A stretch of DNA of 64,000 nucleotides, taken from positions 1 through 64,000 of the forward strand of contig JAIPEE010000009.1 of assembly GCA_021737275.1 (NCBI GenBank). The letters run 5' to 3'. Source of the stretch: Desulfobacterales bacterium. Lineage in GTDB: Bacteria > Desulfobacterota > Desulfobacteria > Desulfobacterales > JAIPEE01. Shown here piece by piece: positions 50,159 through 59,308 of this stretch; position 1 is the first letter of the stretch; each line of letters opens with the position of its first letter. The notes below the pieces were generated by a model, which saw only the letters and a list, made by a program, of their open reading frames with translations, was not told the origin of the DNA and made no database searches. Made by a program: the position numbers and the translations under genes.

Positions 50159-51139
50159 ATGAAACACTCAATTTCGCAACAGGAATATGTGGATGGTATC
50201 CGGTCATGTAATCGCCGTATGCTGGCCAAGGCCATTACGCTGATTGAAAGTGAACATCCTTTTCACCGTGAAATGGCCCGGGCTATTGTAGACCGGATAT
50301 TGCCTTATACGGGCCGATCCGTTCGACTGGGTGTTACCGGTGTCCCCGGTGCAGGCAAAAGCACTTTTATCGAAAGTCTTGGGATAATGCTGCTGAATAA
50401 GGGATACCGGTTGGCGGTACTGGCGGTCGATCCAAGCAGCACCCGGACCGGAGGCAGTATCATGGCGGATAAAACCCGGATGGAAAAGTTGTCAACCCAT
50501 CCCGATGCATTTATTCGCCCTTCACCGTCAAGCGGTACACTGGGCGGTGTTGCCAAAATGACTCGTGAAACATTACTACTTTGTGAAGCGGCCGGTTTTG
50601 ATGTGATTATTCTGGAAACCGTAGGCGTCGGACAATCGGAAATTGCCGTAGCCAATATGGTTGATTTCTTTCTGGTGCTGATGCTTGCCGGTGCAGGAGA
50701 CGAGCTGCAAGGGATCAAGCGGGGTATACTTGAACTGGCAGATGCGGTCGTTATTACGAAGGCAGACGGCGATAATTTGGAAAGAGCCAAAAAGGCCCAG
50801 CGGGATTATGCAACGGCGCTCCACATCGTCAATCATGCCTCAGCAGCCTGGAAACCCCCGGTTTTGACGTGTAGTGTATTAATGGAAGATAGCATCAATG
50901 TGGTCTGGGATTCGGTAATGAATCATCGGAAAATACTTTCCGACTGTGGAGACCTGATCATAAAACGTCGAAAACAATCAGTACACTGGATGTGGTCACT
51001 AATAGAAAACAAACTCAGGGAACACTTCCATAATCACCCGGAAGTAAAAAAACTTCTGCCTGAAATGATCCGTAACGTAGAAAACGGTATTACGTCACCC
51101 ACAGTTGCAGCCCGGGAACTTTATTCTCTTGTCTGTTGA
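50159..51139 (+). CDS. meaB: MeaB-type GTPase chaperone of methylmalonyl-CoA mutase
   Basis: G3E-family GTPase that guards and reloads the mutase cofactor. It has 326 residues. Walker A GVPGAGKST at 61-69; the switch segments include AVDPSSTRTGGSIMADKTRM and ILETVGVGQSE; the base-recognition motif is ITKADGD. It starts 6 bp after the mutase stop codon, so it is cotranscribed with its client. Confidence 0.96.
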   Translation: MKHSISQQEYVDGIRSCNRRMLAKAITLIESEHPFHREMARAIVDRILPYTGRSVRLGVTGVPGAGKSTFIESLGIMLLNKGYRLAVLAVDPSSTRTGGSIMADKTRMEKLSTHPDAFIRPSPSSGTLGGVAKMTRETLLLCEAAGFDVIILETVGVGQSEIAVANMVDFFLVLMLAGAGDELQGIKRGILELADAVVITKADGDNLERAKKAQRDYATALHIVNHASAAWKPPVLTCSVLMEDSINVVWDSVMNHRKILSDCGDLIIKRRKQSVHWMWSLIENKLREHFHNHPEVKKLLPEMIRNVENGITSPTVAARELYSLVC

Positions 51140-51153
51140 TTCCCCTTTGAACA

Positions 51154-51166
51154 TTACAATATGTAA
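51154..51166. promoter_or_regulatory. Candidate activator site 1 (TTACA-N3-TGTAA)
   Basis: TTACAATATGTAA, centred about 116 bp upstream of the sigma-54 promoter at 51276. A matching palindrome lies at the equivalent position before the second module (60839-60853). Confidence 0.5.
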
Positions 51167-51275
51167 AAAAAACTGACAGACCTGCCATTCAACATACCGC
51201 CTTTATTACACCGTCAAAAATTCAATATTATTGATATTACAGATATTTATTTCCACACCCCGCTAACACAACATA

Positions 51276-51290
51276 TGGCACAAACCTTGC
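51276..51290 (+). promoter_or_regulatory. Sigma-54 promoter of transporter-sensor module A
   Basis: TGGCACAAACCTTGC matches the -24/-12 consensus TGGCAC-N5-TTGC without a mismatch. It lies 13 bp before the first gene of the module. Confidence 0.8.
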
Positions 51291-51303
51291 TCATAAGCTT
51301 TTT

Positions 51304-51693
51304 ATGACCAGAACATACAATATCTTGATTGCAGACCGCAACTCCCATGTCAGGGATTATATGAAGCGTGAAATAGCATCTGAAGGCTATCAGGTCATGC
51401 TGGCTGAAAGCGGCCGGGATATTTTAAAATGGATATATAGTCAGGCTCCCATTGATCTTCTTGTTATTGATCCTGATCTGCCTGATGCAAATGAGCTGAA
51501 TTTATGGAACAAATTATGTGACCGTATCCCGCCGTTGCCCATTATTTTGCATACACTGGACGACCACGCCCCCAGTCTGTTTTCATATTATAATGTCGTT
51601 CAGATTGAGAAAACCGGCAAAAGCATTGAACGGATAAAATCCTCAATTTCACGGATGTTATCTCCGGACAGAAATAACAGTCAACAGGGGTAA
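51304..51693 (+). CDS. Divergent receiver-domain protein
   Basis: A 129-residue single receiver domain. The acidic pocket (IADRN) and phosphoacceptor aspartate (LLVIDPDLPD) are present and a lysine lies in QIEKTGKS, but the sequence is more divergent than other receivers here, with DRN in place of DD. It has no output domain. First gene after the sigma-54 promoter and 7 bp before the kinase gene. The start codon directly follows the promoter, leaving a very short leader with no obvious ribosome-binding site. Confidence 0.75.
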   Translation: MTRTYNILIADRNSHVRDYMKREIASEGYQVMLAESGRDILKWIYSQAPIDLLVIDPDLPDANELNLWNKLCDRIPPLPIILHTLDDHAPSLFSYYNVVQIEKTGKSIERIKSSISRMLSPDRNNSQQG

Positions 51694-51700
51694 TTTGACA

Positions 51701-53443
51701 ATGAAAGAAAGTAAAACCAGCTATACCCGTTATCAGGCTCTAAACCGGAATATTTTATTCATTATCATTTTCATGTCCATTGCACCGATGATTTTTGTCA
51801 GCATCACAATCTTTTACCACTTTCACAGTTCATATAAGGAAAAGGTAAATGCCCATCTGGGTGAACTGGTTCTAAAGCATAAGCAGCGTATTGATCTCTT
51901 TCTTGAGGAAAAACTGGACGCCGTCACATTTCTGCTGCATTCCAGTAAACCTGAAAAATTGCTTCAAGAAGCTGCTCTTGAAGAGAAACTGGCCATACTC
52001 AATGGATTGAGCCCGGCTTTTGTTGACCTTGGCATAGTAAATGAAAGTGGTCTGCAAGTTGCCTATGCGGGGCCTTTCCGGCTGGCCAAAGTACAGTACA
52101 ACGATGCCTTCTGGCTGGAAAAAGCGCTTGCCAATGACTATTATGTCAGTGATGTTTTTCTGGGGCTTCGAGGGCATCCTCATTTTATTATCACCACCAA
52201 GTTTACATGGGACTCCCGATCATGGATTTTACGAGCCACCATTGATTTCAACGCTTTTAATACGCTTGTTGAAAATTTGCGGATTGGGGAAACCGGCTTT
52301 GCATTTATCCTTAATCGGGAGGGCCTGTTCCAGACCAAACCACCTGTGGAAATTAACAAGGAACAGATTCCCAACTTCTGGGACAGAAATAACAACCGGA
52401 CAGACATTCTTAATATTGAAAATACGCAACCGAATGGTGACACGTTTATTTATGTGGCATCCTTTTTGAAAAATGATGATTGGGTACTCGTTTACCGGCA
52501 GACAACCAGAGATGCCTATTCGGATCTGACACGCGCTCAGCATCTGGCTATCATGATTATCATCTTCGCCGGTATCATTATTATTACCTTGACGCTCATT
52601 TTCTCCAGACGGATTGTTACCCGGATTAAAAAAACAGATACAGAAAAAGAATTTATGAATCTCCAGGTAATAGAATCCGGCAAACTGGCCTCTATCGGCG
52701 AACTGGCTGCCGGAATAGCGCATGAAATCAACAATCCGGTGGCAATTATGGTTGAGGAAGCCGGATGGATCGGTGATCTGCTTGAAGAAGATGAACTGAA
52801 ATCCAGCAGCAACCTTGACGAATTCAAGCGATCTCTTGAACAAATTCATACACAGGGACGGCGTTGCAAGGATATTACACACAAACTTTTGAGTTTTGCC
52901 CGAAAGACAGATCCTTCTGTTGATGATCTGGATGTAAATGCACTGATCGAAGAGGTTGTGGCGCTGTCCGCCCAAATGGCCAGGCACAGCCATATTAATA
53001 TTGTTACGGAACTTCAGCATGATCTGCCACCCATATCCGTATCTTCGTCTGAAATGCAGCAGGTACTGATGAACCTGATTAATAATGCGCTGAATGCGAT
53101 GGAGGAAAACGGCGGAACTATAAAAATTATCAGCAAATTAAGTAAACTTGAAAAAGGGCATATTGTCATTGTTGTTGAGGATGACGGGCACGGCATCCCC
53201 GAATCCGTTATACCCCGCATATTCGACCCGTTCTTTACAACCAAGCCGGTCGGAAAAGGAACCGGTCTGGGTCTGTCGATCTGTTATGGAATTATCAACA
53301 AGATAGGCGGGAAAATTGATGTCAGCAGCGTGGTTGATGTCGGCACACGGTTTCGGGTCTGGCTTCCTTACCATATTACTGATCACTACCGGGATACTAA
53401 GCCTGCTGATCAGGAAACCGGCGAAGCTGACAAAACAAATTGA
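51701..53443 (+). CDS. dCache-type membrane sensor histidine kinase (module A)
   Basis: A 580-residue inner-membrane kinase. Membrane helices lie at about residues 17-40 and 285-305, enclosing a periplasmic double-Cache sensor ([20 protein letters not shown] and [16 protein letters not shown] in part). The H-box is [14 protein letters not shown]; the HATPase has [36 protein letters not shown]. It is paralogous to the kinase at 60992-62686 along its whole length. The ATG at 51701 has AGGGG 9 nt upstream. Two receiver genes follow. Confidence 0.93.
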   Translation: MKESKTSYTRYQALNRNILFIIIFMSIAPMIFVSITIFYHFHSSYKEKVNAHLGELVLKHKQRIDLFLEEKLDAVTFLLHSSKPEKLLQEAALEEKLAILNGLSPAFVDLGIVNESGLQVAYAGPFRLAKVQYNDAFWLEKALANDYYVSDVFLGLRGHPHFIITTKFTWDSRSWILRATIDFNAFNTLVENLRIGETGFAFILNREGLFQTKPPVEINKEQIPNFWDRNNNRTDILNIENTQPNGDTFIYVASFLKNDDWVLVYRQTTRDAYSDLTRAQHLAIMIIIFAGIIIITLTLIFSRRIVTRIKKTDTEKEFMNLQVIESGKLASIGELAAGIAHEINNPVAIMVEEAGWIGDLLEEDELKSSSNLDEFKRSLEQIHTQGRRCKDITHKLLSFARKTDPSVDDLDVNALIEEVVALSAQMARHSHINIVTELQHDLPPISVSSSEMQQVLMNLINNALNAMEENGGTIKIISKLSKLEKGHIVIVVEDDGHGIPESVIPRIFDPFFTTKPVGKGTGLGLSICYGIINKIGGKIDVSSVVDVGTRFRVWLPYHITDHYRDTKPADQETGEADKTN

Positions 53444-53457
53444 AAAGGAGAAAATAA

Positions 53458-53889
53458 ATGAATAGCGCTATTGTTCTTATCGTCGATGATGAAATACCTT
53501 TCATCCAGGCACTTTCAAAACGCCTGAAAAAACGTGAATTTAGCATAACCGAGGCATTTAGCGGATCTGATGCACTTCGCATCCTGAACGAGCGGCAGGA
53601 TATTGAAGTGGTCTTGCTGGATGTTAAGATGCCGGGAATTGATGGAATCGAGACACTTCAAACAATTAAACAAAAATATCCCCTGGTTGAAGTAATCATG
53701 TTGACCGGTCATGGAACTATTGAAACAGCCATTGAAGGAATGAAGCTGGGTGCATTTGACTACCTGTTAAAACCTTGTGAGATTGAGATTCTTGTCAGTA
53801 AAGTAAATGAAGCCTCTGCAAGAAAACGAATGCATGAAAAGAAAATTATCGAAGCGCGGATCAACCGCATTACCAAAAAACGGGTCTGA
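53458..53889 (+). CDS. Single-domain response regulator
   Basis: A 143-residue receiver without an output domain. The acidic pair is VDDE, the phosphoacceptor aspartate is in VVLLDVKMPGIDGIE, the threonine in MLTGHG and the lysine in YLLKPC. It closely resembles the receivers at 57293 and 62722 (shared DGIETLQTIKQKYPLVEVIML-type segment). It is 14 bp after the kinase gene and probably receives its phosphate. Confidence 0.9.
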   Translation: MNSAIVLIVDDEIPFIQALSKRLKKREFSITEAFSGSDALRILNERQDIEVVLLDVKMPGIDGIETLQTIKQKYPLVEVIMLTGHGTIETAIEGMKLGAFDYLLKPCEIEILVSKVNEASARKRMHEKKIIEARINRITKKRV

Positions 53890-53894
53890 TAAAA

Positions 53895-54350
53895 ATGGCA
53901 TCTGTCAAATCATCATCCACGGAAATTCCAATCAGAGTTCTTCTGGTTGACGACGAGTCCGGTTATATCGATGTGCTTGCCAACAGGCTCGTAAAAAGAA
54001 ATTTTGTGGTGAAAAAGGCATACAGTGGAACATCCGCCATCCGGATGCTTCGAAAAGATGATTATGATGTTGCCGTACTTGACCTGAAAATGGAAGACAT
54101 GAGCGGTATTGACGTACTTAAAATATTTAAAAAAATGATGCCGGATATGGCTGTAATTATGCTGACCGGCCATGGTTCTCAAACGGCCGCCAGAATGGGT
54201 ATGAATCTGGGAGCCTTCGACTACTTAACCAAGCCATGCAGCATCGAAAATCTGGTCGAAAAAATCATTGATGCACATCTTTCACCGCCACCTTGTAAAA
54301 ACAATCAATGTAGTCAGTCTGTCGAGACTGACAACAAGTTAAGGAGATGA
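53895..54350 (+). CDS. Single-domain response regulator
   Basis: A 151-residue receiver. Residues 1-12 are a serine-rich extension; then VDDE, phosphoacceptor aspartate in VAVLDLKMEDMSGID, MLTGHG and YLTKPC. The conserved proline after the phosphoacceptor (KMP) is replaced by glutamate. The C-terminal tail has cysteines (PPCKNNQCSQ). No output domain. It starts 5 bp after the previous receiver and is followed 7 bp later by the transporter gene. Confidence 0.9.
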   Translation: MASVKSSSTEIPIRVLLVDDESGYIDVLANRLVKRNFVVKKAYSGTSAIRMLRKDDYDVAVLDLKMEDMSGIDVLKIFKKMMPDMAVIMLTGHGSQTAARMGMNLGAFDYLTKPCSIENLVEKIIDAHLSPPPCKNNQCSQSVETDNKLRR

Positions 54351-54357
54351 TATTCAC

Positions 54358-55935
54358 ATGTTCTTCAAATCAAGATATTTTTTACTTTTTATTGCATTTC
54401 TGATTGGCGTGCTGATTCTGGTTATACCCCGCCCTGAGGGTACCCGGTTTTTGATTTCAGGTGATAGCCTCCTGCAGTTATATCAGGAAAGCGCCGACCA
54501 TTATACAATACTTGATCAAAATAAAAAAAACGGTACCTATACTCTTAAAACCAAAACAGCCGGCAGCCCTCAATCAACCGTTGCTTTTTTAATGGAAAAA
54601 GCTGATAATCTTAAACTTTCCAATGTGACGATTGATTATGTGGACGGCCTCTCCCCAACCGCCAAACGATTTCTGGCAATTATAGCGGTACTTGTTTTTC
54701 TTTTCGTCTTTGAGCCCATCCCGCTTGAAATTACAGCCATATGTATCGGTATTTTTCTTGTCCTCATGGGCATTTCGGATGTCAAATCAGTCTGGGCAAG
54801 CTATATGCATCCGGTTGTTATATTCATAATGTGCTGTCTGATTTTTGCCATTTCACTGGATAAATCCGGTATTACAAAGCGATTGGGATACTTTATCATT
54901 AAAAAAGCCGGAACAAGTATTACCCGGTTTACCTTCATCATCGCTATCGGGCTCGGGTGGGCATCGTCACTCATGCATGACGCTGCTGCATGCGCTATTG
55001 GTATCGTCACCATGCTTCCCATGATGCGGGCAGCCGGCATTGAACCGCATACCAAAACCGCAAAATTTATGATGTTATCCATTCCATTTGCATGTTCCTG
55101 CGGCGGCATGGGTACACTTGTCGGCGGCGGCAGGTGCATGGTATCGGCCGCTTTTCTGAAAGAGTTTACCGGAATTGAAATCTCATTTTTTGACTGGATC
55201 AAATATGCCGGACCTGCTGCCCTGGTAACCGTACCGATAGCTGTCTGTATCGTTTATATGGTTTTCAGGCCTGATCCCAATATCAAACTACCCAAATTTG
55301 ATGAAGAAATCGGACCCTGGCGGCCGTTGGAAATCAAATCGCTTATTATTATCGGTCTTGCCTTTATTGCCTGGCTCACCAAAGGAATACACGGTATTGA
55401 CTACTCCATCACCGGCATGATCGCCGTCACCCTGCTTGTGCTTTCAGACGTTTTATCCTGGAATGATATTCATGAAAATCTGGAATGGGGAACGGCTTTA
55501 TTTATTTTTGGCGGCGGCATTTCACTTGGACTGGCCATGGGATATTCAGGTGCGGCAACCTACTTTGCCAATCTGTTTTTTCCTCTTATCGAAGGCAGCG
55601 GCTGGCTGCTTTTATTTATTGGCGTCAGTATTTTCGGTGCACTGGTTACCAATGTCATGGCAAATGTCGCGGCGGCGGCACTCATATTACCCATCGTAAT
55701 CCCCATGGCCCAGCTGGAAGGCGTTAATCCGATTGTCCTTGCGTTATGTCTCGGCACGGCCACATCCTTTGCCATGCTGCTGGTCATTGGCTGTCCGCCC
55801 AATGCTATTGCCTATAGTTACCGTTATTTTAAATCATCAGATTTAACCAAAGTAGGGTTTATTGCCACGCCGATACTTTTAGCTGTACTGATACTCGTTG
55901 CCGCCATCTGGTGGAAAATTTTAGGGCTGGTATAA
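54358..55935 (+). CDS. SLC13/DASS-family anion transporter with N-terminal domain
   Basis: A 525-residue inner-membrane carrier of the divalent anion:sodium symporter family, with about 11-12 helices. After the first helix (about 8-25) there is a soluble segment of about 80 residues (about 27-105) before the standard DASS core begins with KRFLAIIAVLVFLFVFEP. Substrate-site regions are MHDAAACAIGIVTMLP and TNVMANVAAAALILP. Typical substrates are di- and tricarboxylates or sulfate; the sequence does not decide. It is encoded immediately after a kinase and two receivers. Confidence 0.88.
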   Translation: MFFKSRYFLLFIAFLIGVLILVIPRPEGTRFLISGDSLLQLYQESADHYTILDQNKKNGTYTLKTKTAGSPQSTVAFLMEKADNLKLSNVTIDYVDGLSPTAKRFLAIIAVLVFLFVFEPIPLEITAICIGIFLVLMGISDVKSVWASYMHPVVIFIMCCLIFAISLDKSGITKRLGYFIIKKAGTSITRFTFIIAIGLGWASSLMHDAAACAIGIVTMLPMMRAAGIEPHTKTAKFMMLSIPFACSCGGMGTLVGGGRCMVSAAFLKEFTGIEISFFDWIKYAGPAALVTVPIAVCIVYMVFRPDPNIKLPKFDEEIGPWRPLEIKSLIIIGLAFIAWLTKGIHGIDYSITGMIAVTLLVLSDVLSWNDIHENLEWGTALFIFGGGISLGLAMGYSGAATYFANLFFPLIEGSGWLLLFIGVSIFGALVTNVMANVAAAALILPIVIPMAQLEGVNPIVLALCLGTATSFAMLLVIGCPPNAIAYSYRYFKSSDLTKVGFIATPILLAVLILVAAIWWKILGLV

Positions 55936-56088
55936 AAATGGAAAGACAACATGATTTGAATAGCCATTTCTTAAGTGCACATGATATAATAAATATTTTT
56001 TTCAGGACGTTTGTTATAATAATCGGTTTTGCATATACAGACATCGTTTCAAAAAAAATATTTCAACCGGAAAAAAAAAGAGCCATTA

Positions 56089-57312
56089 ATGATGACTGAA
56101 ATAACGATATTACTTGTTGATGATGAAGCCGCATTCAGACAGGCTTTATCCAGGCGTCTCAATAAAAGAGGGTTTAATGTCCTTCAGGCGGATAGCGGCA
56201 GTCAATGTCTCTCGATGCTGAATAATCATTCCGTCAGCGTAATCATTATGGATGTAAAGATGCCTGAAATGAGCGGCATTGAAACGCTCAGACAGATCAA
56301 GAAAAAATATCCGGACAAGGTGGAGGTTATTTTGCTGACCGGCCAGGTATCTGCTCAGGACGGCGTCACCGGCATCAAGATCGGTGCTTTTGACTACCTC
56401 ACCAAACCGGTAGAAATCGACCATCTTGCTGAAAAGATAAAACAGGCGAATGAAAGCATTATCAGAAAAGAAGAACGGATAGCCGAAAATGCCTTTCGGG
56501 AAAAAGTAGCTCACCAGATGGCGGCCGCTGAAAGGCTGGCTTCTCTGGGAACACTGGCAACCGGTATAGCTCATGAAATCAATAATCCGCTGGCGATTAT
56601 CAATGAATCTGCAGGGTTCCTTTCTCAGATACTGGCACGACAGAAAATGTTACAGATACCATGTCGCAAAGAATTTGAACTGAGCATCGATAAAATCATC
56701 ACTGCTGTTGAACGTGCCGGAAAAATTACACATCAATTATTAGGATTTGCGAGAAACGGCCACTCGGACTATACCCGGGTTGATCTGCCGGAGTTAATAG
56801 CGGAATCAATCGATCTGTTGACCCATGAAATGTCAAACCGAAATATTGACATCACTACCTCTTTTGATCCTTTGTCAAAAGAGATAATGACAGATCCGTT
56901 CCAGCTCAGACAGGTATTTATTAACCTATTGTCAAATGCAAATTATGCTGTTGGTGAAAACGGCCGTATCTCTATCTCGACAGCAAACCATGGCCAGGAA
57001 GTCGCGATTTCAATCCAGGATACCGGACCAGGAATCCCCGCCAACCATATTGAAAAAATATTTGAACCTTTTTTTACAACAAAGCCCCCGAATAAAGGAA
57101 CCGGCCTTGGTTTATTTGTAACAAGAAATATCATTGACAAACTGGGTGGTTCGATTCGGGTTGACAGTAAGCTGAATGTAGGAACCACCTTCCGGGTGGT
57201 ACTTCCCAAATGCCTTGAAATGCAAATCAAGGCTTTTGAAACAGAAAATAGTGCAACAGACTGGATAAGTCATATTAAAGGAGAAAGTTATCATGATAAA
57301 AATTCCGATTAA
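56089..57312 (+). CDS. Receiver-histidine kinase hybrid
   Basis: A 407-residue soluble protein: N-terminal receiver (VDDE; phosphoacceptor aspartate in IIMDVKMPEMSGIE; YLTKPV) linked to a HisKA/HATPase kinase ([45 protein letters not shown]). No sensor or membrane domain, so input is probably phosphate from another kinase. I start at the ATG at 56089; ribosome-binding signal is weak. Its 3' end overlaps the next receiver gene by 20 bp. Confidence 0.9.
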   Translation: MMTEITILLVDDEAAFRQALSRRLNKRGFNVLQADSGSQCLSMLNNHSVSVIIMDVKMPEMSGIETLRQIKKKYPDKVEVILLTGQVSAQDGVTGIKIGAFDYLTKPVEIDHLAEKIKQANESIIRKEERIAENAFREKVAHQMAAAERLASLGTLATGIAHEINNPLAIINESAGFLSQILARQKMLQIPCRKEFELSIDKIITAVERAGKITHQLLGFARNGHSDYTRVDLPELIAESIDLLTHEMSNRNIDITTSFDPLSKEIMTDPFQLRQVFINLLSNANYAVGENGRISISTANHGQEVAISIQDTGPGIPANHIEKIFEPFFTTKPPNKGTGLGLFVTRNIIDKLGGSIRVDSKLNVGTTFRVVLPKCLEMQIKAFETENSATDWISHIKGESYHDKNSD

Positions 57313-57733
57313 AGTCCTTGTCGTGGATGATGAAAAGGACTTTGTTGAAATGCTCTGTTTGCGTCTCAAAGAGACGGGCGAACAAACTTCATTTGCATAT
57401 GATGGAGAGACGTGTCTTGATATACTGGCCAAATCGGATATTGATGTGGTTATTCTGGACATACGGATGCCGGGAATGGACGGTATAGAAACATTACAAA
57501 AAATTAAACATGACTTTCCACTGGTTGAAGTCATTATGCTGACCGGCCATGGCACTACCGAAACAGCCGTTGAGGGAATGAAGCTCGGTGCCTATGATTA
57601 TCTCCTGAAACCGGCCAATTTCAGTGAACTACAGATAAAACTGAACGGCGCCAGAAACCGGAAAGATGAACAGGAAGAAAGAATCCGAAGGGCAAGGACA
57701 AAACTGCTTCTCAGAAAAAGCGGCGACATTTAA
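57293..57733 (+). CDS. Single-domain response regulator
   Basis: A 146-residue receiver: VDDE, phosphoacceptor aspartate in VVILDIRMPGMDGIE, MLTGHG, YLLKPA, then a short basic C-terminal helix. GGAGA lies 5 nt before the ATG, inside the end of the kinase gene it overlaps. Likely an output or relay for the receiver-kinase hybrid. Confidence 0.9.
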   Translation: MIKIPIKVLVVDDEKDFVEMLCLRLKETGEQTSFAYDGETCLDILAKSDIDVVILDIRMPGMDGIETLQKIKHDFPLVEVIMLTGHGTTETAVEGMKLGAYDYLLKPANFSELQIKLNGARNRKDEQEERIRRARTKLLLRKSGDI

Positions 57734-57817
57734 TATCCAATAAGGATATATTGAAAAATATATTCGGGCGTATTATGGTCTTTCCATGAAATAACACGCA
57801 AAAGACAGGTCTGTGTC

Positions 57818-59308
57818 ATGTTTAAACGGTTAAGTCTTCAACGACGGGTTTTTATCATTCTGGCAATGTTATTGATCATAACGCTTGCGGGCGGATCAGT
57901 CATGATCTGGTATACTTATCGGATGGGCAACCTCCTCACATCGATGATTGATCGTCACATGGCCGCTTTCCATACCGCTGAAGCACTCGAAAGTGCGCTC
58001 CTTAACCAGAAAGGCTTTGTTACATACTATTTTATTGACAATGATCAGAACTGGCTAAATCAACTGAGTGAATATCGTCAAATATTTAGTGAAGAACTAA
58101 ATAAAGCAAAATTTATGGCGGGAAATCCGGAAGAACAACAGGACATTAATGCCATTGAAAAAGCCTACAATTTGTACACTGATACAAAAGACCAGGTAAT
58201 CGACTTATACAAAAATGGAAACCGGGTCAAAGGCAATCTGTTACACAAAGATGCCCGTCAATATTTTTTTCAGGTCCTTGAATTATGTGAAAATTATAAA
58301 TCTCATTTCAAATCACGAATCAATCTTGCAAAAGAAGAGAGTTCTGAACGCGCTATAACACTTCGTATTATAGCTATTGCTGCGATGGTATTCAGCGCCC
58401 TGCTCGGAACCCTCCTGGCGTTTGTCCTGGTAACCCAGATTCTGCTGCCGATTCGTAAACTGGCATTTCACGAAAATAATCCACCCGAACAGGCGGGCAA
58501 TGAAGTCATGGCACTTAGTCAAAAAGTCTATGGTCTGATGCATGATGTAGATCAAACAACATTTGAGCTGGAAAAAAGCAGGGAACATCTATTACAGGCC
58601 GAAAAAATGGCATTAGTCGGTAAGCTTGCTGCCGGTATGGCCCACAGTATCAGAAACCCTTTTACCTCTGTCAATATGCGCCTCTTTTCTCTGGAACGAA
58701 CCTTACAGCATCTGGATGACACACAAAAAGATGATCTGAATGTGATCTCCCAGGAAATTCGTCATATTGATGCTATTATCCAGAATTTTCTTGAATTTTC
58801 ACGACCGCCCAAGCTCAAGTTTCAGGAGATAAGCCCTTCAACTATTATTGATAGCGCCATACAGCTTCTTTCACATCGTTTAAAATCATATGGCGTTTCA
58901 GTAAAGGTGACCAGAAAAAATCCTTTGCCCAAAATAACCTGCGACCCTGAACAAATTAAGGAAGTACTGGTTAATATTATCGTAAATGCCTGTGAATCAA
59001 TGAATAAAACCAATGGACATATTATTATCAGAGAAGAAGAAGTTTTTCCGGAACCTCTTAAAAAGTCCATATCCATACGAATAAGTGATGATGGCCCCGG
59101 TATTCCTGAAACAATCCGAAAAAAAATTTTTCAACCCTTTTTTACAACCAAAGAAGAAGGCACAGGCCTTGGTTTAAGTATTGCGGATCGAATTATCAAA
59201 GAGCACCACGGCCTTATTGAAGCACACGCGAATGCGCAAAACGGTACGGTCTTTATCATAACATTACCGGTTGAGGGACCTGATTTTGAACACTATTTTA
59301 ATAATTGA
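57818..59308 (+). CDS. Membrane sensor histidine kinase
   Basis: A 496-residue kinase. Membrane helices at about residues 11-33 and 185-210 enclose a helical periplasmic domain of about 150 residues of four-helix-bundle type (HTAEALESALLNQKGFVTYY in part). The H-box is GMAHSIRNPFTS, with HS in place of the common HE. HATPase motifs: NIIVNACESM, DDGPGIPE, FFTTKEEGTGLGLS. Its end overlaps the sigma-54 regulator gene by 23 bp, which strongly suggests a cognate pair. Confidence 0.92.
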   Translation: MFKRLSLQRRVFIILAMLLIITLAGGSVMIWYTYRMGNLLTSMIDRHMAAFHTAEALESALLNQKGFVTYYFIDNDQNWLNQLSEYRQIFSEELNKAKFMAGNPEEQQDINAIEKAYNLYTDTKDQVIDLYKNGNRVKGNLLHKDARQYFFQVLELCENYKSHFKSRINLAKEESSERAITLRIIAIAAMVFSALLGTLLAFVLVTQILLPIRKLAFHENNPPEQAGNEVMALSQKVYGLMHDVDQTTFELEKSREHLLQAEKMALVGKLAAGMAHSIRNPFTSVNMRLFSLERTLQHLDDTQKDDLNVISQEIRHIDAIIQNFLEFSRPPKLKFQEISPSTIIDSAIQLLSHRLKSYGVSVKVTRKNPLPKITCDPEQIKEVLVNIIVNACESMNKTNGHIIIREEEVFPEPLKKSISIRISDDGPGIPETIRKKIFQPFFTTKEEGTGLGLSIADRIIKEHHGLIEAHANAQNGTVFIITLPVEGPDFEHYFNN

